From an uncultured Chlorobiaceae bacterium (lineage in GTDB: Bacteria; Bacteroidota; Chlorobiia; Chlorobiales; Chlorobiaceae), in NCBI GenBank assembly GCA_903994455.1, contig CAJEXI010000003.1:62001-126000 (forward strand): a stretch of DNA of 64,000 nucleotides, given 5' to 3'. The notes under the pieces were generated by a model. That model was not told the DNA's origin, searched no databases, and saw only the letters and a program-made list of their open reading frames with translations. The position numbers and the translations under genes were made by a program. How positions within the stretch are numbered: the stretch's first letter is position 1; each line of letters begins with the position of its first letter. Below are positions 52,447 through 61,208 of the stretch, in pieces.

Positions 52447-55398
52447 ATGAGCCGCATAAGCCGAATGCTTTTGCTTGTTCTTGTTATTTTGGCAGGCGCT
52501 GGCGGTATTGCTACGGCAAAGGGTGACAGCACCAAGCCGTCGAATGTTACGTCTGTCGCTGCCACAACAACAGCAAATCCCGAAAAAGCAGATGGCCGGG
52601 GAGTGTTGAAGGAGGATGGTTTGACGGAGAAAGGAAACACTGATACGATTATTCAAATCTTTGGTGTCGGTCTGAATACTGTTAATTCTATTGCGCTGCT
52701 TGCCGTTGTCATACCTGCCTTTTGTGGTGCAATTTATGGAATATGGGCTTTATACAAACAGATTTCCCCGCGTTGGAGGGAAAAATCTGCAAGAAAAAAG
52801 CTGCTTGAAGACTTTGCAAAACTTCATAAAAAGACTCTCAGAGAGCAGATTGAAAAGCAATCACTCTCAACAACTGCTTTTGAAAGTGTCTCTGTTACCC
52901 TGACCGATACCTTTGTCCCTTTACGTCTTTCCGATACGCTGCGCAACGAGAGCCGTTTTATGCCCGGCAGAGGCTATAACGACAAAAGTAATAATGGTAT
53001 CCAGTCGCCGGAAGCGGTGCTGCGAATGGCCTTCAAAAACAAGTATAGAAGGCTGCTTGTTATTGGTGAACCCGGTTCAGGAAAGACAACGCTGCTGTAC
53101 TACTATGCTCTGTTGTGCCTTGAAACAAAGCCTCATGAAAAGCGCGGCTTTCGCATACCGGAGCTGGTTTTTTATCTGCCCTTGCGTGAGCTGAAGAGGG
53201 ATGGAGAAGAGTACGAATTACTCCCGGCAAACCTGCGGGCATCGTCTGAAAAGCATTCTCATCCCGTTGGGGAAGATGTCTTTATCGATTGGCTTCATTC
53301 AGCCACAACCCTTGTCTTGCTTGATGGACTTGATGAAATCAGTGATATTGCCGAGAGAATAAAGGTCTGTAACTGGATTGACAATGCCGTGAACAGCTTT
53401 CCCGAGGCATATTTTATTGTGACCTCAAGAACAACCGGCTACAGACAGGTTGACAAGATTGAGCTGAAGCATTTTGTGCGGGTTGACGTTATGGATTTTT
53501 CGCTCGATCAGCAAAAAGATTTTTTATACCAATGGTTTGATGCGGCATTTCTTGAGGCGACGACTCCTTTTGCCGATAAAACGCTGGAATGGAAAAAGAG
53601 CCAGAAAGAAAAAGCAAGAGAAAAAGCCGACGCAATTATTGCTTTTTTAAGAGCTGAAGAGAATAAAAGTTTGCAATCGATGGCCGGTATTCCCCTGTTA
53701 TTGCAGATGATGGCCATGCTCTGGAAAAACGAGGACTATCTGCCAACCAGTCGTGTGGAGTTGTACGGTAAAGCATTGCACTACATTCTTGATGATCGGG
53801 AGAGGCAGATCAATAAAATACCATTGCTTGCCGCTGAACAGGCGCTCGACGTATTGATGCCGGTGTCGCTCTGGATGCAGGAAAAGCTGAAAAAAGATGA
53901 AGTGGAAAGAGAGACAATGCATCAGCAGATGCAGGTCGAATTGATCAAGCATTCTGAGCCCCCAATACCACCGCTATTCTGCAAAAACCTTGTCGATCGG
54001 GCTGGCCTGCTGGTGGAGTATGGCGAAAGGGAGTATCTGTTTCGTCATAAATCATTCCGTGAGTATATGGCGGCGGTTCAGCTTGTAAAAAATATTGAGC
54101 TTCTCCAGATGGATCCTCTCGACAAGAAGATAAATGGAGAGAGGAAGTATCTCAGCGAGCTGTCCGCACATTTTGGTGAAGCCTGGTGGAAAGAGCCGAT
54201 CTGCTTTTTTGCTGCAAAGGCGAGTGCTGTTACCTTCAATGCTTTTCTGGAGCAACTGTTTGACTCTCCGGTCAGCCTGGATTTTTCGCAGGAGCAGCAG
54301 GATTTGCTGGAACGTATTATGCAGGAAAGGCCGAAGGAAGAGCCTGGAGCTCTCTATGCCAAACTGCTTCACCCGGCCACAACCGCAAACCAGCAGCGTT
54401 ATCTGTTGAAATGTTTGCAAATAAGCAGGCATCAGGCAGCAGGAGATGTTGTTCGGCAGTTCATTGAGCAAAACCCTGACATAGATGCCGACATTCGCCG
54501 CCGTGCCGCTGACTTTACGGTGACGGGTGTGGTCGATAGGCAAGGCGCATCTTATGTCCTGATCGAAGGCGGTTCGTTTGTCTATTCAGTCAAGAAAAAG
54601 CAGCAGACGGTGCCAAACCTCCATGTTGCACGATACACCGTGACCAACCAGCTTTACCGCCGCTTTATTGCTTACCTTGACGGGAATGAGGCTCACTTTG
54701 CCACTATTCTGCCACTTGAACGCTATAAAGAGCAGTTGAGCACCATGGCGCAAGGTGTCAGGGGATTTCGCCGTTATCTGAAAGGCAGGGATAATCTGGC
54801 AACGCTTTTTCGTTCCTACTTTGATGACGACAGAAAATTTAATGGGGATGAACAGCCGGTGGTTGGCATCACCTGGTATGCGGCGCGTGCCTACTGCCTC
54901 TGGCTCTCGCTGCTTGAAAGCAATGGAGGAAACGCTGGCCTCTATCGCTTGCCAACGGAGGTGGAGTGGGAATATGCGGCGAGGGGCAAAACCGGTAGAA
55001 CTTATCCGTGGGGTGAAGAGGTGCCATCATCAACCCGAGCCAATTACGGGAAAAACGAAGGGGTTACAACACCGGTTGGCCGTTATCCCGAAGGTGTAAC
55101 ACCGGAAGGGTTGTACGATATGGCCGGTAATGTGTGGGAGTGGATGGAGAACGGCTATGGTTTGGGGTTGCTTTCGATGGTTTATTCCGTGATTGTTACA
55201 ATTCTTTGGAGTTTAACCGACAAACGTCTCTATGGTTTTTATGCCACGCGTGCGCTGCGAGGAGCGTATTATAACAGCAATCCTGATGCTCTGCGCTGCT
55301 CCTCCCGGTACGGCTACTATCCGAGGCTCTACGACGACGATGTTGGTTTTCGAGTGATTCGTTCCAGTCTTTTTCTTCCTGAAAATCTGATCCCCTGA
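52447..55398 (+). CDS. DGR target 3: membrane-anchored NACHT NTPase with FGE-like variable domain
   Basis: About 983 residues from ATG 52447; the frame is open to an ATG at 52405, also possible. The N terminus has a signal-like helix (MLLLVLVILAGAGGIATA) and a second helix about 55-70 residues later (SIALLAVVIPAFCGAIYGIW); the NACHT part would face the cytosol. There is no DUF4062-like domain. NACHT: Walker A GEPGSGKTTLLYYY, Walker B LVLLDGLDEIS, SRTTGYRQ. The helical region ends in FRHKSFREYMAA. FGE-like domain: ARYTVTNQLYRRF, YRLPTEVEWEYAARG, MAGNVWEWMEN, RGAYYNSNPDALRCSSR. There is an extra hydrophobic insertion (SMVYSVIVTILWSL) after the WEW motif. Variable residues read Y-G-Y-Y and L-Y-D-D-D. 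Confidence 0.85.
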   Translation: MSRISRMLLLVLVILAGAGGIATAKGDSTKPSNVTSVAATTTANPEKADGRGVLKEDGLTEKGNTDTIIQIFGVGLNTVNSIALLAVVIPAFCGAIYGIWALYKQISPRWREKSARKKLLEDFAKLHKKTLREQIEKQSLSTTAFESVSVTLTDTFVPLRLSDTLRNESRFMPGRGYNDKSNNGIQSPEAVLRMAFKNKYRRLLVIGEPGSGKTTLLYYYALLCLETKPHEKRGFRIPELVFYLPLRELKRDGEEYELLPANLRASSEKHSHPVGEDVFIDWLHSATTLVLLDGLDEISDIAERIKVCNWIDNAVNSFPEAYFIVTSRTTGYRQVDKIELKHFVRVDVMDFSLDQQKDFLYQWFDAAFLEATTPFADKTLEWKKSQKEKAREKADAIIAFLRAEENKSLQSMAGIPLLLQMMAMLWKNEDYLPTSRVELYGKALHYILDDRERQINKIPLLAAEQALDVLMPVSLWMQEKLKKDEVERETMHQQMQVELIKHSEPPIPPLFCKNLVDRAGLLVEYGEREYLFRHKSFREYMAAVQLVKNIELLQMDPLDKKINGERKYLSELSAHFGEAWWKEPICFFAAKASAVTFNAFLEQLFDSPVSLDFSQEQQDLLERIMQERPKEEPGALYAKLLHPATTANQQRYLLKCLQISRHQAAGDVVRQFIEQNPDIDADIRRRAADFTVTGVVDRQGASYVLIEGGSFVYSVKKKQQTVPNLHVARYTVTNQLYRRFIAYLDGNEAHFATILPLERYKEQLSTMAQGVRGFRRYLKGRDNLATLFRSYFDDDRKFNGDEQPVVGITWYAARAYCLWLSLLESNGGNAGLYRLPTEVEWEYAARGKTGRTYPWGEEVPSSTRANYGKNEGVTTPVGRYPEGVTPEGLYDMAGNVWEWMENGYGLGLLSMVYSVIVTILWSLTDKRLYGFYATRALRGAYYNSNPDALRCSSRYGYYPRLYDDDVGFRVIRSSLFLPENLIP
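55282..55371 (+). repeat. DGR variable repeat VR3
   Basis: 90-base match to the template with 11 of 18 core adenines changed. The only difference at a non-adenine site is at the very 5' edge (GCT in the template, CCT here), which suggests that homology to the template begins about there. Confidence 0.93.
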
Positions 55399-55470
55399 TA
55401 TCTGGAACTCTGGAAAAAGAAGCTTACTCGACAAGGAAGAACTTACATGGGAAGTTAGAAAAATTTTTTT
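55372..55470 (+). repeat. Conserved 3' flank after VR3
   Basis: Shared coding tail FLPENLIP and non-coding segment, with several substitutions (AAGCTTACTCGAC, GAAGTTAGAAAAATTTTTTT). It diverges after about 55470. Unlike VR2 and VR4, no avd follows. Confidence 0.75.
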
Positions 55471-55543
55471 GACCCGATGCGCACTCGGATAATCTCCTGA
55501 TAGGGGTGATCAAAAAAAGAGCGACCACAGATGACATAGAGTT

Positions 55544-55873
55544 ATGATAAAAATGATGAGAAAATTAACCATAAAAACACTGATCAAGGAAGCTGAATTA
55601 TTTTGTATTGAACAATCAAGATTTCAACACAAAGAGCTTTTTGGAGTGACTGACGGAAAAGCCGTCGGGACATTGATTGAGCAGAAATTTCAAAAGCAAT
55701 TGCATGAATATGGTTCTTCGCAGAATTTAGTGAGACGAAGTGAAATCAGAATACTTCGTCCCACTGTAGGAAAATTAGGTTGTTTATGGTTGGGTATTGT
55801 ATTGGTTCCGGTAGCTCTCGAAGCATTTAAAGCCCCTCGCCAAGGCCTTACGAAGCTTAAAGCTGTTGTATAG
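55544..55873 (+). pseudogene. Probable truncated restriction-endonuclease-like gene
   Basis: 109-residue frame: LIKEAELFCIEQSRFQHKEL followed by VTDGKAVGTLIEQKF resembles the N-terminal part of some type II restriction endonucleases, from memory only. The rest is unrelated (IVLVPVALEAFKAPRQG), so it looks like a broken gene fused to other sequence. No methylase is adjacent. Gene remnant or small orphan protein. Confidence 0.35.
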
Positions 55874-56278
55874 TATTCTGTTACAGTGTGTTGGCTGTTG
55901 TGTACTTTAATCGTTATGGCTGTTGGTTCTATGGCTTATCGGCATGTACTTCACGTTCCTCAATGGTCGCTGTTCTAACTATCCTGCGTTTCGATATTAC
56001 GGTGCCTATAATCTTTATTACTTCGTCTCACTATAATATGCGAAGAGCCCTCCGGTTCAATGAATGGGCGGAGTTCTTGACGTAACGCTTTTTCAGTGAC
56101 CAAATCAACGCTGCAACCCAGGAGATCTTCAAGGGAAAAAAGCACACCAAAATAACGGGTTGAGGTTGCTGCTCCGTCAAAAGCCACTTTAGGTGTCAGA
56201 AGAGGAAATAATTCTGGATTGAGTTAGTGACGTAACTTGTTGATTCGTTACATTCAGAAGAATAGATACCAATGTATT
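55874..56278. other. Spacer before DGR target 4 with a nucleotidyltransferase relic
   Basis: About 400 bases with no intact gene. The minus strand at 55975-56187 carries a piece of a nucleotidyltransferase gene (separate entry). The remainder holds no recognised feature apart from the promoter that target 4 must have. Confidence 0.5.
55975..56187 (-). pseudogene. MNT-type nucleotidyltransferase antitoxin, N-terminally truncated
   Basis: A 70-residue minus-strand frame contains FSLEDLLGCSVDLVTEKALR and LRPFIEPEG, the C-terminal part of minimal nucleotidyltransferases that pair with HEPN (DUF86) toxins. The catalytic G-S-x-x-x-x-D-x-D segment is missing, as is any HEPN gene. It lies in the gap between targets 3 and 4 and is a relic. 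Confidence 0.6.
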
Positions 56279-59200
56279 ATGACAGACAAAAAATTAAGAA
56301 TTCTTGTTGCTTCTCCCGGTGATGTTGAGAGTGAGCGGAAGATTGTTGAGGAGCTGATTGAGGATTGGAACATCCGCAACAGCGCTGATCGTCAGATAAT
56401 GCTCGAAGCGGTGCTCTGGGAAAAACATGCAGCATCAGAAAACAGAGGGAAGGGGGATGGCCCGCAGGAGGTGATTACTCGCCAGATTGTGGATGATTGC
56501 GATTGCGCTATCGGCATTTTTTGGAACCGCATCGGAACTCCGACCCGGATTGCTGCCGGCGGAGCGGTTGAAGAGGTGCAGAGAATGCTCACCGTTCTGA
56601 AACGTCCTGTTATGCTCTATTTTTCGAATCTCCCGACAGCCCGCAACAAAGTTGATAAAGAACAGGAGGCAAAGCTTGATGAGTTCAGGGCATTGATGAA
56701 AAAAGATGGGTTGGTATGGGAGTATGGCAATCGGGCGACTTTCCGAAAACTGCTTGCTCGCCACCTTGACAAAAATATACGCGAATGGTTCTGTACCCTC
56801 GGCGCTCCACCATCCAAACAGCCGATTCCAGCAGATGAAGTGTTGCGCCGCTATCATGCAGCGATCAAGGAAGAGCTGGGCTCTATCCGTATGCTTGGCC
56901 TGCCGGGCGTTGAGAGCGTCAAGGTCAACCTGAATGACGACACCTTTGTGCCGCTTCGCCTTTCCGACAGGCATGAGAGCGGCTTTCATCCACGGAAACA
57001 GGATATGCTTCAGGGGCGAGATGGAGCTGATGATATGCTCAACCCAGACGAGGTGATGCAACGTGCCTTCAAAAAGCGCCGAATGCTGCTCGTTATCGGC
57101 GATCCGGGTTCAGGCAAAACGACCCTGATCAAATATTATGCCTTGTGTGCCCTTGAGGATGATCACTTCAAAAGGCTCGGCTTTCTGGCTCCGGTCAGCG
57201 TTTTTTATCTGCCATTGCGCGACCTTGTCCGTCATGAAAAAGGTCACTACGACACACTGCCAGCCAATTTTTCTCACTGGTCTGAAAAGCACCACCAGCC
57301 CATTGATGCGACCTTATTCGATGAGTGGCTTCGCAATGGAACATCCCTCATTTTACTTGACGGTCTTGACGAAATCAGCAACACGCAAGATCGAATCGAG
57401 GTGTGCCAGTGGATTGATGCGGCCTTGCATACCTTCATCACAGCACGTTTTGTGGTCACATCAAGGGCGACAGGCTATCGCAAAGATGAGGGCATTGAGC
57501 TTGCGGCCGATTACGAGCGGGCCGATGTTCAGGATTTTACGGTGGAGCAGCAGGAGCGATTTTTGAAAAACTGGTTCACCGCAGCCTTTTTGAAAGAGCC
57601 TTGTCCAAAAGATGGTGATGAAACGGAGTGGGTGCGCCTGCAATGTGCGGAAGCCGAAGAGCGCACCAAAAAGATGGTTGCCCATCTGAAGGAGGAGAAG
57701 AACAAGGGGCTGCGCCAACTTGCCGCCATACCGATGATCCTGCAAATTATGGCAATTCTCTGGAAGGATCGGGACTATATGCCGGAGAGCCGGGTCAAGC
57801 TCTATGAGGCATCGCTCGACTACCTGCTCGAATTTCGCGACAAGCGTCGGGGAATTATTCCACCTCTTTCGGCAGCGCGTGCCCGGCAGGTGCTTGCTCC
57901 GATCTCCCTCTGGATGCAGGAAAAGCTCAAAAAAGATGAGGCTCTTGGCAGAGAGATGCACAAAAAGATAGGGGAGCAACTCGACAAACAGGATAAGCCG
58001 CCCTCGGTTGAGGATTTTTGCGACTATCTGGTCAAACGGGCAGGCTTGCTGGTGGAGACGGGAGCTCACGACTATCTTTTCCGCCATAAATCATTCCGCG
58101 AATATCTGGCAGGAGTTCAGCTCGTCACCAAAGTGCGTTCAACCAGGTATATCGGAAACCTGATTACGGGCTTTGGCCAGGACTGGTGGGACGAGCCGGT
58201 CCGCTTTTTTATGGCGCAGGGAGACGAAGAGATCTTCAACCTCTTTATGAAAAAGCTCTTTGACTCACCCGTCAGCGACCAGTTTAACCAGAAGCAGCAG
58301 TTGCTGTTGCAGACCATTATTGAGGAAGCGCCGCTGAAAAAAGTTGATGCACTCTGCAAGAAACTGCTTGACTCTGCAACTACTGCAGGCCGCCAGCGGG
58401 TGATTATCGACTGCCTCAAAGCTATCGGCAAACCGGCAGCACTTGATGCTTTGAAGAAGTTCACTTATGAGGGTCTCGCAAAAAACAGGGATGTTGCCGA
58501 CAGGACCGAAGAGGTCTTTTTCGCTCTGGGAGGCCAACTCTCTCTTGTTCAATCAGAAAAGAGTGTCAGCGGAAAAACGGCCTCATACCGCAACCCGAAT
58601 GAAGAGAATGCCGAGTATATCCTGATACCGGGTGGAAACTACCGGTATTCAGTGACAGAGGAAATTATTGATGTGCCTGATGTTTACTTTGCTAAATATC
58701 CGGTAACCAACAAGCTTTACCGTTCATTCATTGCTTGGCTGGCGGCAAAAGAGGCACCTGGGTTGCGTTCAGCATTCATTGCTGAACTGAACTCCATTGC
58801 AAAGAGTGACAAATGGGGGAAGGAGTTTGGCGATTATCTCAAAAAGGGCAACGACAACCTTGCCAGTCACTTTCGTTCACGGTTTGATGAAGATCGCAAA
58901 TTTGATGGAGAGGATCAGCCAGTCGTTGGTGTCACCTGGTATGCCGCTCGCGCCTATGCTTTATGGCTTTCGATGCTTGAGGGAGAGAGGAATCGTTATC
59001 GTCTTCCGAATGAACAGGAGTGGGAGTGGGCCGCAGGTGGAAGGCAGGGGACAACAGGTGAGAAAGTACGCCCCTATCCATGGAAGGAAGAGAAGGGCGA
59101 GCCAAGCTCAACGTTGGCTAACTATAACAATAATATAGGAGCAACAACCCCTGTCAGCAATTATCCTGAAGGCGCTACGCCTGAAGGGTTGTATGATATG

Positions 59201-59407
59201 GCGGGTAATGTATGGGAGTGGATGGAGAACTGGTATGATAACGATGAATATTGGGGCGCACAGCGAGGCGATGCGTATTATAGCAGTAATGCTGATGCTC
59301 TGCGCTGCTCCTCCCGGATCATCAACAATCCGAGGCTCTACGACTACAATGTTGGTTTTCGAGTGATTCGTTCCAGTCTTTTTCTTCCTGAACATCTGAT
59401 CCCCTGA
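56279..59407 (+). CDS. DGR target 4: DUF4062 - NACHT NTPase - FGE-like variable protein
   Basis: About 1042 residues from ATG 56279 (MTDKKLRILVASPGDVESER), the canonical DUF4062 start; an upstream ATG at 56237 adds a doubtful 14 residues. Residues 5-170 are DUF4062 (RQIVDDCDCAIGIFWNRIG). NACHT: Walker A GDPGSGKTTLIKYY, Walker B LILLDGLDEIS, TSRATGYRKDEG. Helical region with FRHKSFREYLAG. FGE-like domain: AKYPVTNKLYRSF, YRLPNEQEWEWAAGG, MAGNVWEWMEN, RGDAYYSSNADALRCSSR; here the usual RGGA is RGDA. Variable residues read I-I-N-N and L-Y-D-Y-N, with the fewest changes from the template (7). The final FLPEHLIP shows a C-terminal substitution. Confidence 0.86.
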   Translation: MTDKKLRILVASPGDVESERKIVEELIEDWNIRNSADRQIMLEAVLWEKHAASENRGKGDGPQEVITRQIVDDCDCAIGIFWNRIGTPTRIAAGGAVEEVQRMLTVLKRPVMLYFSNLPTARNKVDKEQEAKLDEFRALMKKDGLVWEYGNRATFRKLLARHLDKNIREWFCTLGAPPSKQPIPADEVLRRYHAAIKEELGSIRMLGLPGVESVKVNLNDDTFVPLRLSDRHESGFHPRKQDMLQGRDGADDMLNPDEVMQRAFKKRRMLLVIGDPGSGKTTLIKYYALCALEDDHFKRLGFLAPVSVFYLPLRDLVRHEKGHYDTLPANFSHWSEKHHQPIDATLFDEWLRNGTSLILLDGLDEISNTQDRIEVCQWIDAALHTFITARFVVTSRATGYRKDEGIELAADYERADVQDFTVEQQERFLKNWFTAAFLKEPCPKDGDETEWVRLQCAEAEERTKKMVAHLKEEKNKGLRQLAAIPMILQIMAILWKDRDYMPESRVKLYEASLDYLLEFRDKRRGIIPPLSAARARQVLAPISLWMQEKLKKDEALGREMHKKIGEQLDKQDKPPSVEDFCDYLVKRAGLLVETGAHDYLFRHKSFREYLAGVQLVTKVRSTRYIGNLITGFGQDWWDEPVRFFMAQGDEEIFNLFMKKLFDSPVSDQFNQKQQLLLQTIIEEAPLKKVDALCKKLLDSATTAGRQRVIIDCLKAIGKPAALDALKKFTYEGLAKNRDVADRTEEVFFALGGQLSLVQSEKSVSGKTASYRNPNEENAEYILIPGGNYRYSVTEEIIDVPDVYFAKYPVTNKLYRSFIAWLAAKEAPGLRSAFIAELNSIAKSDKWGKEFGDYLKKGNDNLASHFRSRFDEDRKFDGEDQPVVGVTWYAARAYALWLSMLEGERNRYRLPNEQEWEWAAGGRQGTTGEKVRPYPWKEEKGEPSSTLANYNNNIGATTPVSNYPEGATPEGLYDMAGNVWEWMENWYDNDEYWGAQRGDAYYSSNADALRCSSRIINNPRLYDYNVGFRVIRSSLFLPEHLIP
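59291..59380 (+). repeat. DGR variable repeat VR4
   Basis: Gap-free match to the template with 7 core changes, all at adenines. It is the VR least diverged from the template, so either recently reset or rarely mutated. Confidence 0.93.
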
Positions 59408-59545
59408 TATCTGGAACTCTGAAAAAAGAAGCTCACTTGACAAAGAAGAACTGACAAGGAGAGGCTAGAAAATTTTTTTGTGCAAGGCCGCTCAGCCGGC
59501 GGTACTTGTCCACAAACCACTGAATACTGACAACTGATTACTCCC
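59381..59545 (+). repeat. Conserved 3' flank after VR4, leading into the truncated avd
   Basis: Near-identical to 49871-50033, including the segment leading into the avd start, with a small GCG-type insertion after GGCCGCTCAGCCGG. It confirms that the block target-flank-avd was copied as a unit. Confidence 0.8.
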
Positions 59546-59758
59546 ATGCCAAATCACGCAATGCTGATCGTCAAAAAGGCCTTCGATTTTTCGAAATGGC
59601 TGCTGAACCACACCGGTAAATTTCCGAAAAGCTTTCGCTTCAGCATTGCGGTGCGGCTCGAAAACAGCGTGCTTGAATTCACCGAGCTTGTTGCGGTGGC
59701 CAATATGCGGGGCAACAAGCTTCCATCGTTGCATCCTGATTTCCCGGGAGAAATATAA
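59546..59758 (+). pseudogene. Truncated avd copy
   Basis: 70 residues; the first 63 match the intact Avd with one change (E to A in MPNHAMLIV) and then the sequence switches to PDFPGEI and stops. The second half of the four-helix bundle is lost, so a working pentamer is unlikely. The template and RT that should follow are missing from this copy. Confidence 0.88.
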
Positions 59759-60090
59759 CGATGAAAGAAATATCTTTATAAAATAAAATACTTTAAAATA
59801 TATTTATCCCTGATTTTCAAGAGAATGCAAGTTGTAATTATAACTATTTTCCCGAGCTCGGCGTTCCCGGGTATAAGCTCAAAGATTGCAATACATCCTT
59901 ACCGAATAACCTATAATTCATGGAATTAGAAACATTGCTGTGCTGTTTGGCGCTTCCTCGTTATAATATTATCGGGAAATCAGGGAGTAAGCCATTGAAA
60001 GAGCGGCCTGTTTTTTTTTGCCTCTGGGTGGTTTGGCCATGCGTGGGATCCCGGTGCAAAAGATAAAACCACTTGAATGAGTAACGCGAT
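59759..60090. other. Scar region where the second TR and RT were lost
   Basis: 332 bases without a gene. 59759-59984 is AT-rich and unrelated to the DGR. 59985-60016 matches the 3' arm and T run of the TR-RT hairpin (50701-50738), 60023-60042 matches the RT 3' end (about 51699-51719), and 60042-60090 matches the sequence before DUF2442 (from 51900). The order shows that an RT copy was deleted. Confidence 0.8.
59851..59871. repeat. Interspersed palindromic repeat
   Basis: CCCGAGCTCGGCGTTCCCGGG, related to the elements at 42517 and 44405. It lies in the AT-rich insert of the second cassette. Confidence 0.45.
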
Positions 60091-60413
60091 ATGAATAAAG
60101 TGATTAAAGCTACTCCACTGCCTGGTGGCTATGTACAGGTTTATTTACAGGATGGTCGATGTGGCGAGTTTGATGTCAATCCATATATGACTTCTGACTT
60201 TTTTTTACCGTTGAAAAATGAAGCCTATTTTCAAAAGGTGGCTTTGTTTTTTTCCGGTATCGGTTGGCCAGATGGGCAAGACCTGGGGCCCGACACGGTG
60301 GCGGCCCATTTAAGAGTTAGCCAATCACGGTATCCTGCAAACTTCCCAACAAGCACATGATCGACGGCGTTGGGCGGTAAAATCTCATCGACCTCAAGGA
60401 GATCAAGAATCCC
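60036..60413 (+). repeat. Segmental repeat, copy B
   Basis: Near-identical partner of 51893-52258; it includes the second DUF2442 gene. Divergence after 60413 marks the end of homology. Confidence 0.85.
60091..60360 (+). CDS. DUF2442-family protein, copy B
   Basis: 89 residues, identical to the copy at 51948 except at the C-terminal end (NFPTST against NIPTSA). Its DUF4160-like partner is reduced to a few codons. It is retained in the duplicated cassette although avd and RT are not, which may reflect recency rather than selection. Confidence 0.8.
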   Translation: MNKVIKATPLPGGYVQVYLQDGRCGEFDVNPYMTSDFFLPLKNEAYFQKVALFFSGIGWPDGQDLGPDTVAAHLRVSQSRYPANFPTST

Positions 60414-60419
60414 GTGCAT

Positions 60420-60569
60420 ATGTTGTCAATCGACCGGGAGCTTTACAACTCGGTGGACAAAGTCGATTCTGTGGCGATCAGCCTTGGTGCTGTTGTCCTT
60501 CCCGATAAGAAAGGCAAAAAGAAGAGAAAGAACTTTCTTGAAGAAATCTCCGCTGTTTTAGTAACTTGA
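60420..60569 (+). CDS. Possible small protein or gene remnant
   Basis: A 49-residue frame from ATG 60420 (MLSIDRELYNSVDKVDSVAI then LGAVVLPDKKGKKKRKNFLE). The frame is open back through the preceding bases (IDLKEIKNPV), so it may be the end of a larger lost gene. No family is recognised. Confidence 0.3.
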   Translation: MLSIDRELYNSVDKVDSVAISLGAVVLPDKKGKKKRKNFLEEISAVLVT

Positions 60570-60732
60570 AACCTGACCATGAACTGTTGAACCATGATAG
60601 ATGATCACCAGCACAGAATTACGTAAACACATTGGCAAAGAACCGAATTTTTCAGGACGGCAACCATTACGCGAATCTCTGCAAATCCCTCTTTATTGAG
60701 TATACAGAACGGTACAATCAAAATTTTATACC

Positions 60733-60957
60733 ATGACAGCTATTGTTATTGATGTCGATGAAAAGGTTGCACAGACTTTTTCTGAAGTACCTGCCGATAA
60801 AAAATACAAGCTTCAGCTCTTGTTGACGTTGCGTTTGCAGGAATTAATGTCAACTCCTGAACGATCTCTCATGGACATTATGGATGACATTGGTCACGAT
60901 TCGGCGGTACAGGGTATGACACCAGAACTTTTGGCATCATTACTCAATGAAAAATAA
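60733..60957 (+). CDS. Putative antitoxin
   Basis: 74 residues (MTAIVIDVDEKVAQTFSEVP ... ELLASLLNEK), of the size and helical layout of small antitoxins. It is coupled by a start overlapping its end at 60947 to a truncated PIN-like toxin frame. The family is not certain. Confidence 0.5.
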   Translation: MTAIVIDVDEKVAQTFSEVPADKKYKLQLLLTLRLQELMSTPERSLMDIMDDIGHDSAVQGMTPELLASLLNEK

Positions 60958-61015
60958 AATTTGTGCTGTTATTGATCTCCCTATGAATCCAGATACTGTT
61001 ACCGTATTGGCTTGA
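60947..61015 (+). pseudogene. Truncated PIN-domain toxin start
   Basis: The frame begins MKNKICAVID, like the first residues of PIN-family toxins (which continue T-N-V), then runs into unrelated sequence and stops after 22 residues. The overlap with the antitoxin is the usual coupling. The toxin is lost, so the antitoxin is an orphan. Confidence 0.4.
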
Positions 61016-61107
61016 CTTCCTCAGAGAAATTGCCGTTGGCAAAAGGTCTTTGGGATAATCTGGCTGACCTACCAGCAGGAGATCCTCTCTTCTGTTTCTC
61101 TTCACGC

Positions 61108-61166
61108 CCGATTATACTATATTCACTTACGCATCTTTTTACCTCGTCATCCACAACACCTGTGCT
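61108..61166 (+). promoter_or_regulatory. Shared leader of membrane-type target genes, copy before target 5
   Basis: Same block as 52345-52404, including TATACT (61113-61118) and ATTCACTTACGCATC. It is the only clear homology between the two leaders upstream of the coding start. Confidence 0.35.
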
Positions 61167-61208
61167 ATGGCTTTTTCTTGCTCGCCTGTTTCGGAATCAG
61201 TGAAGTGC

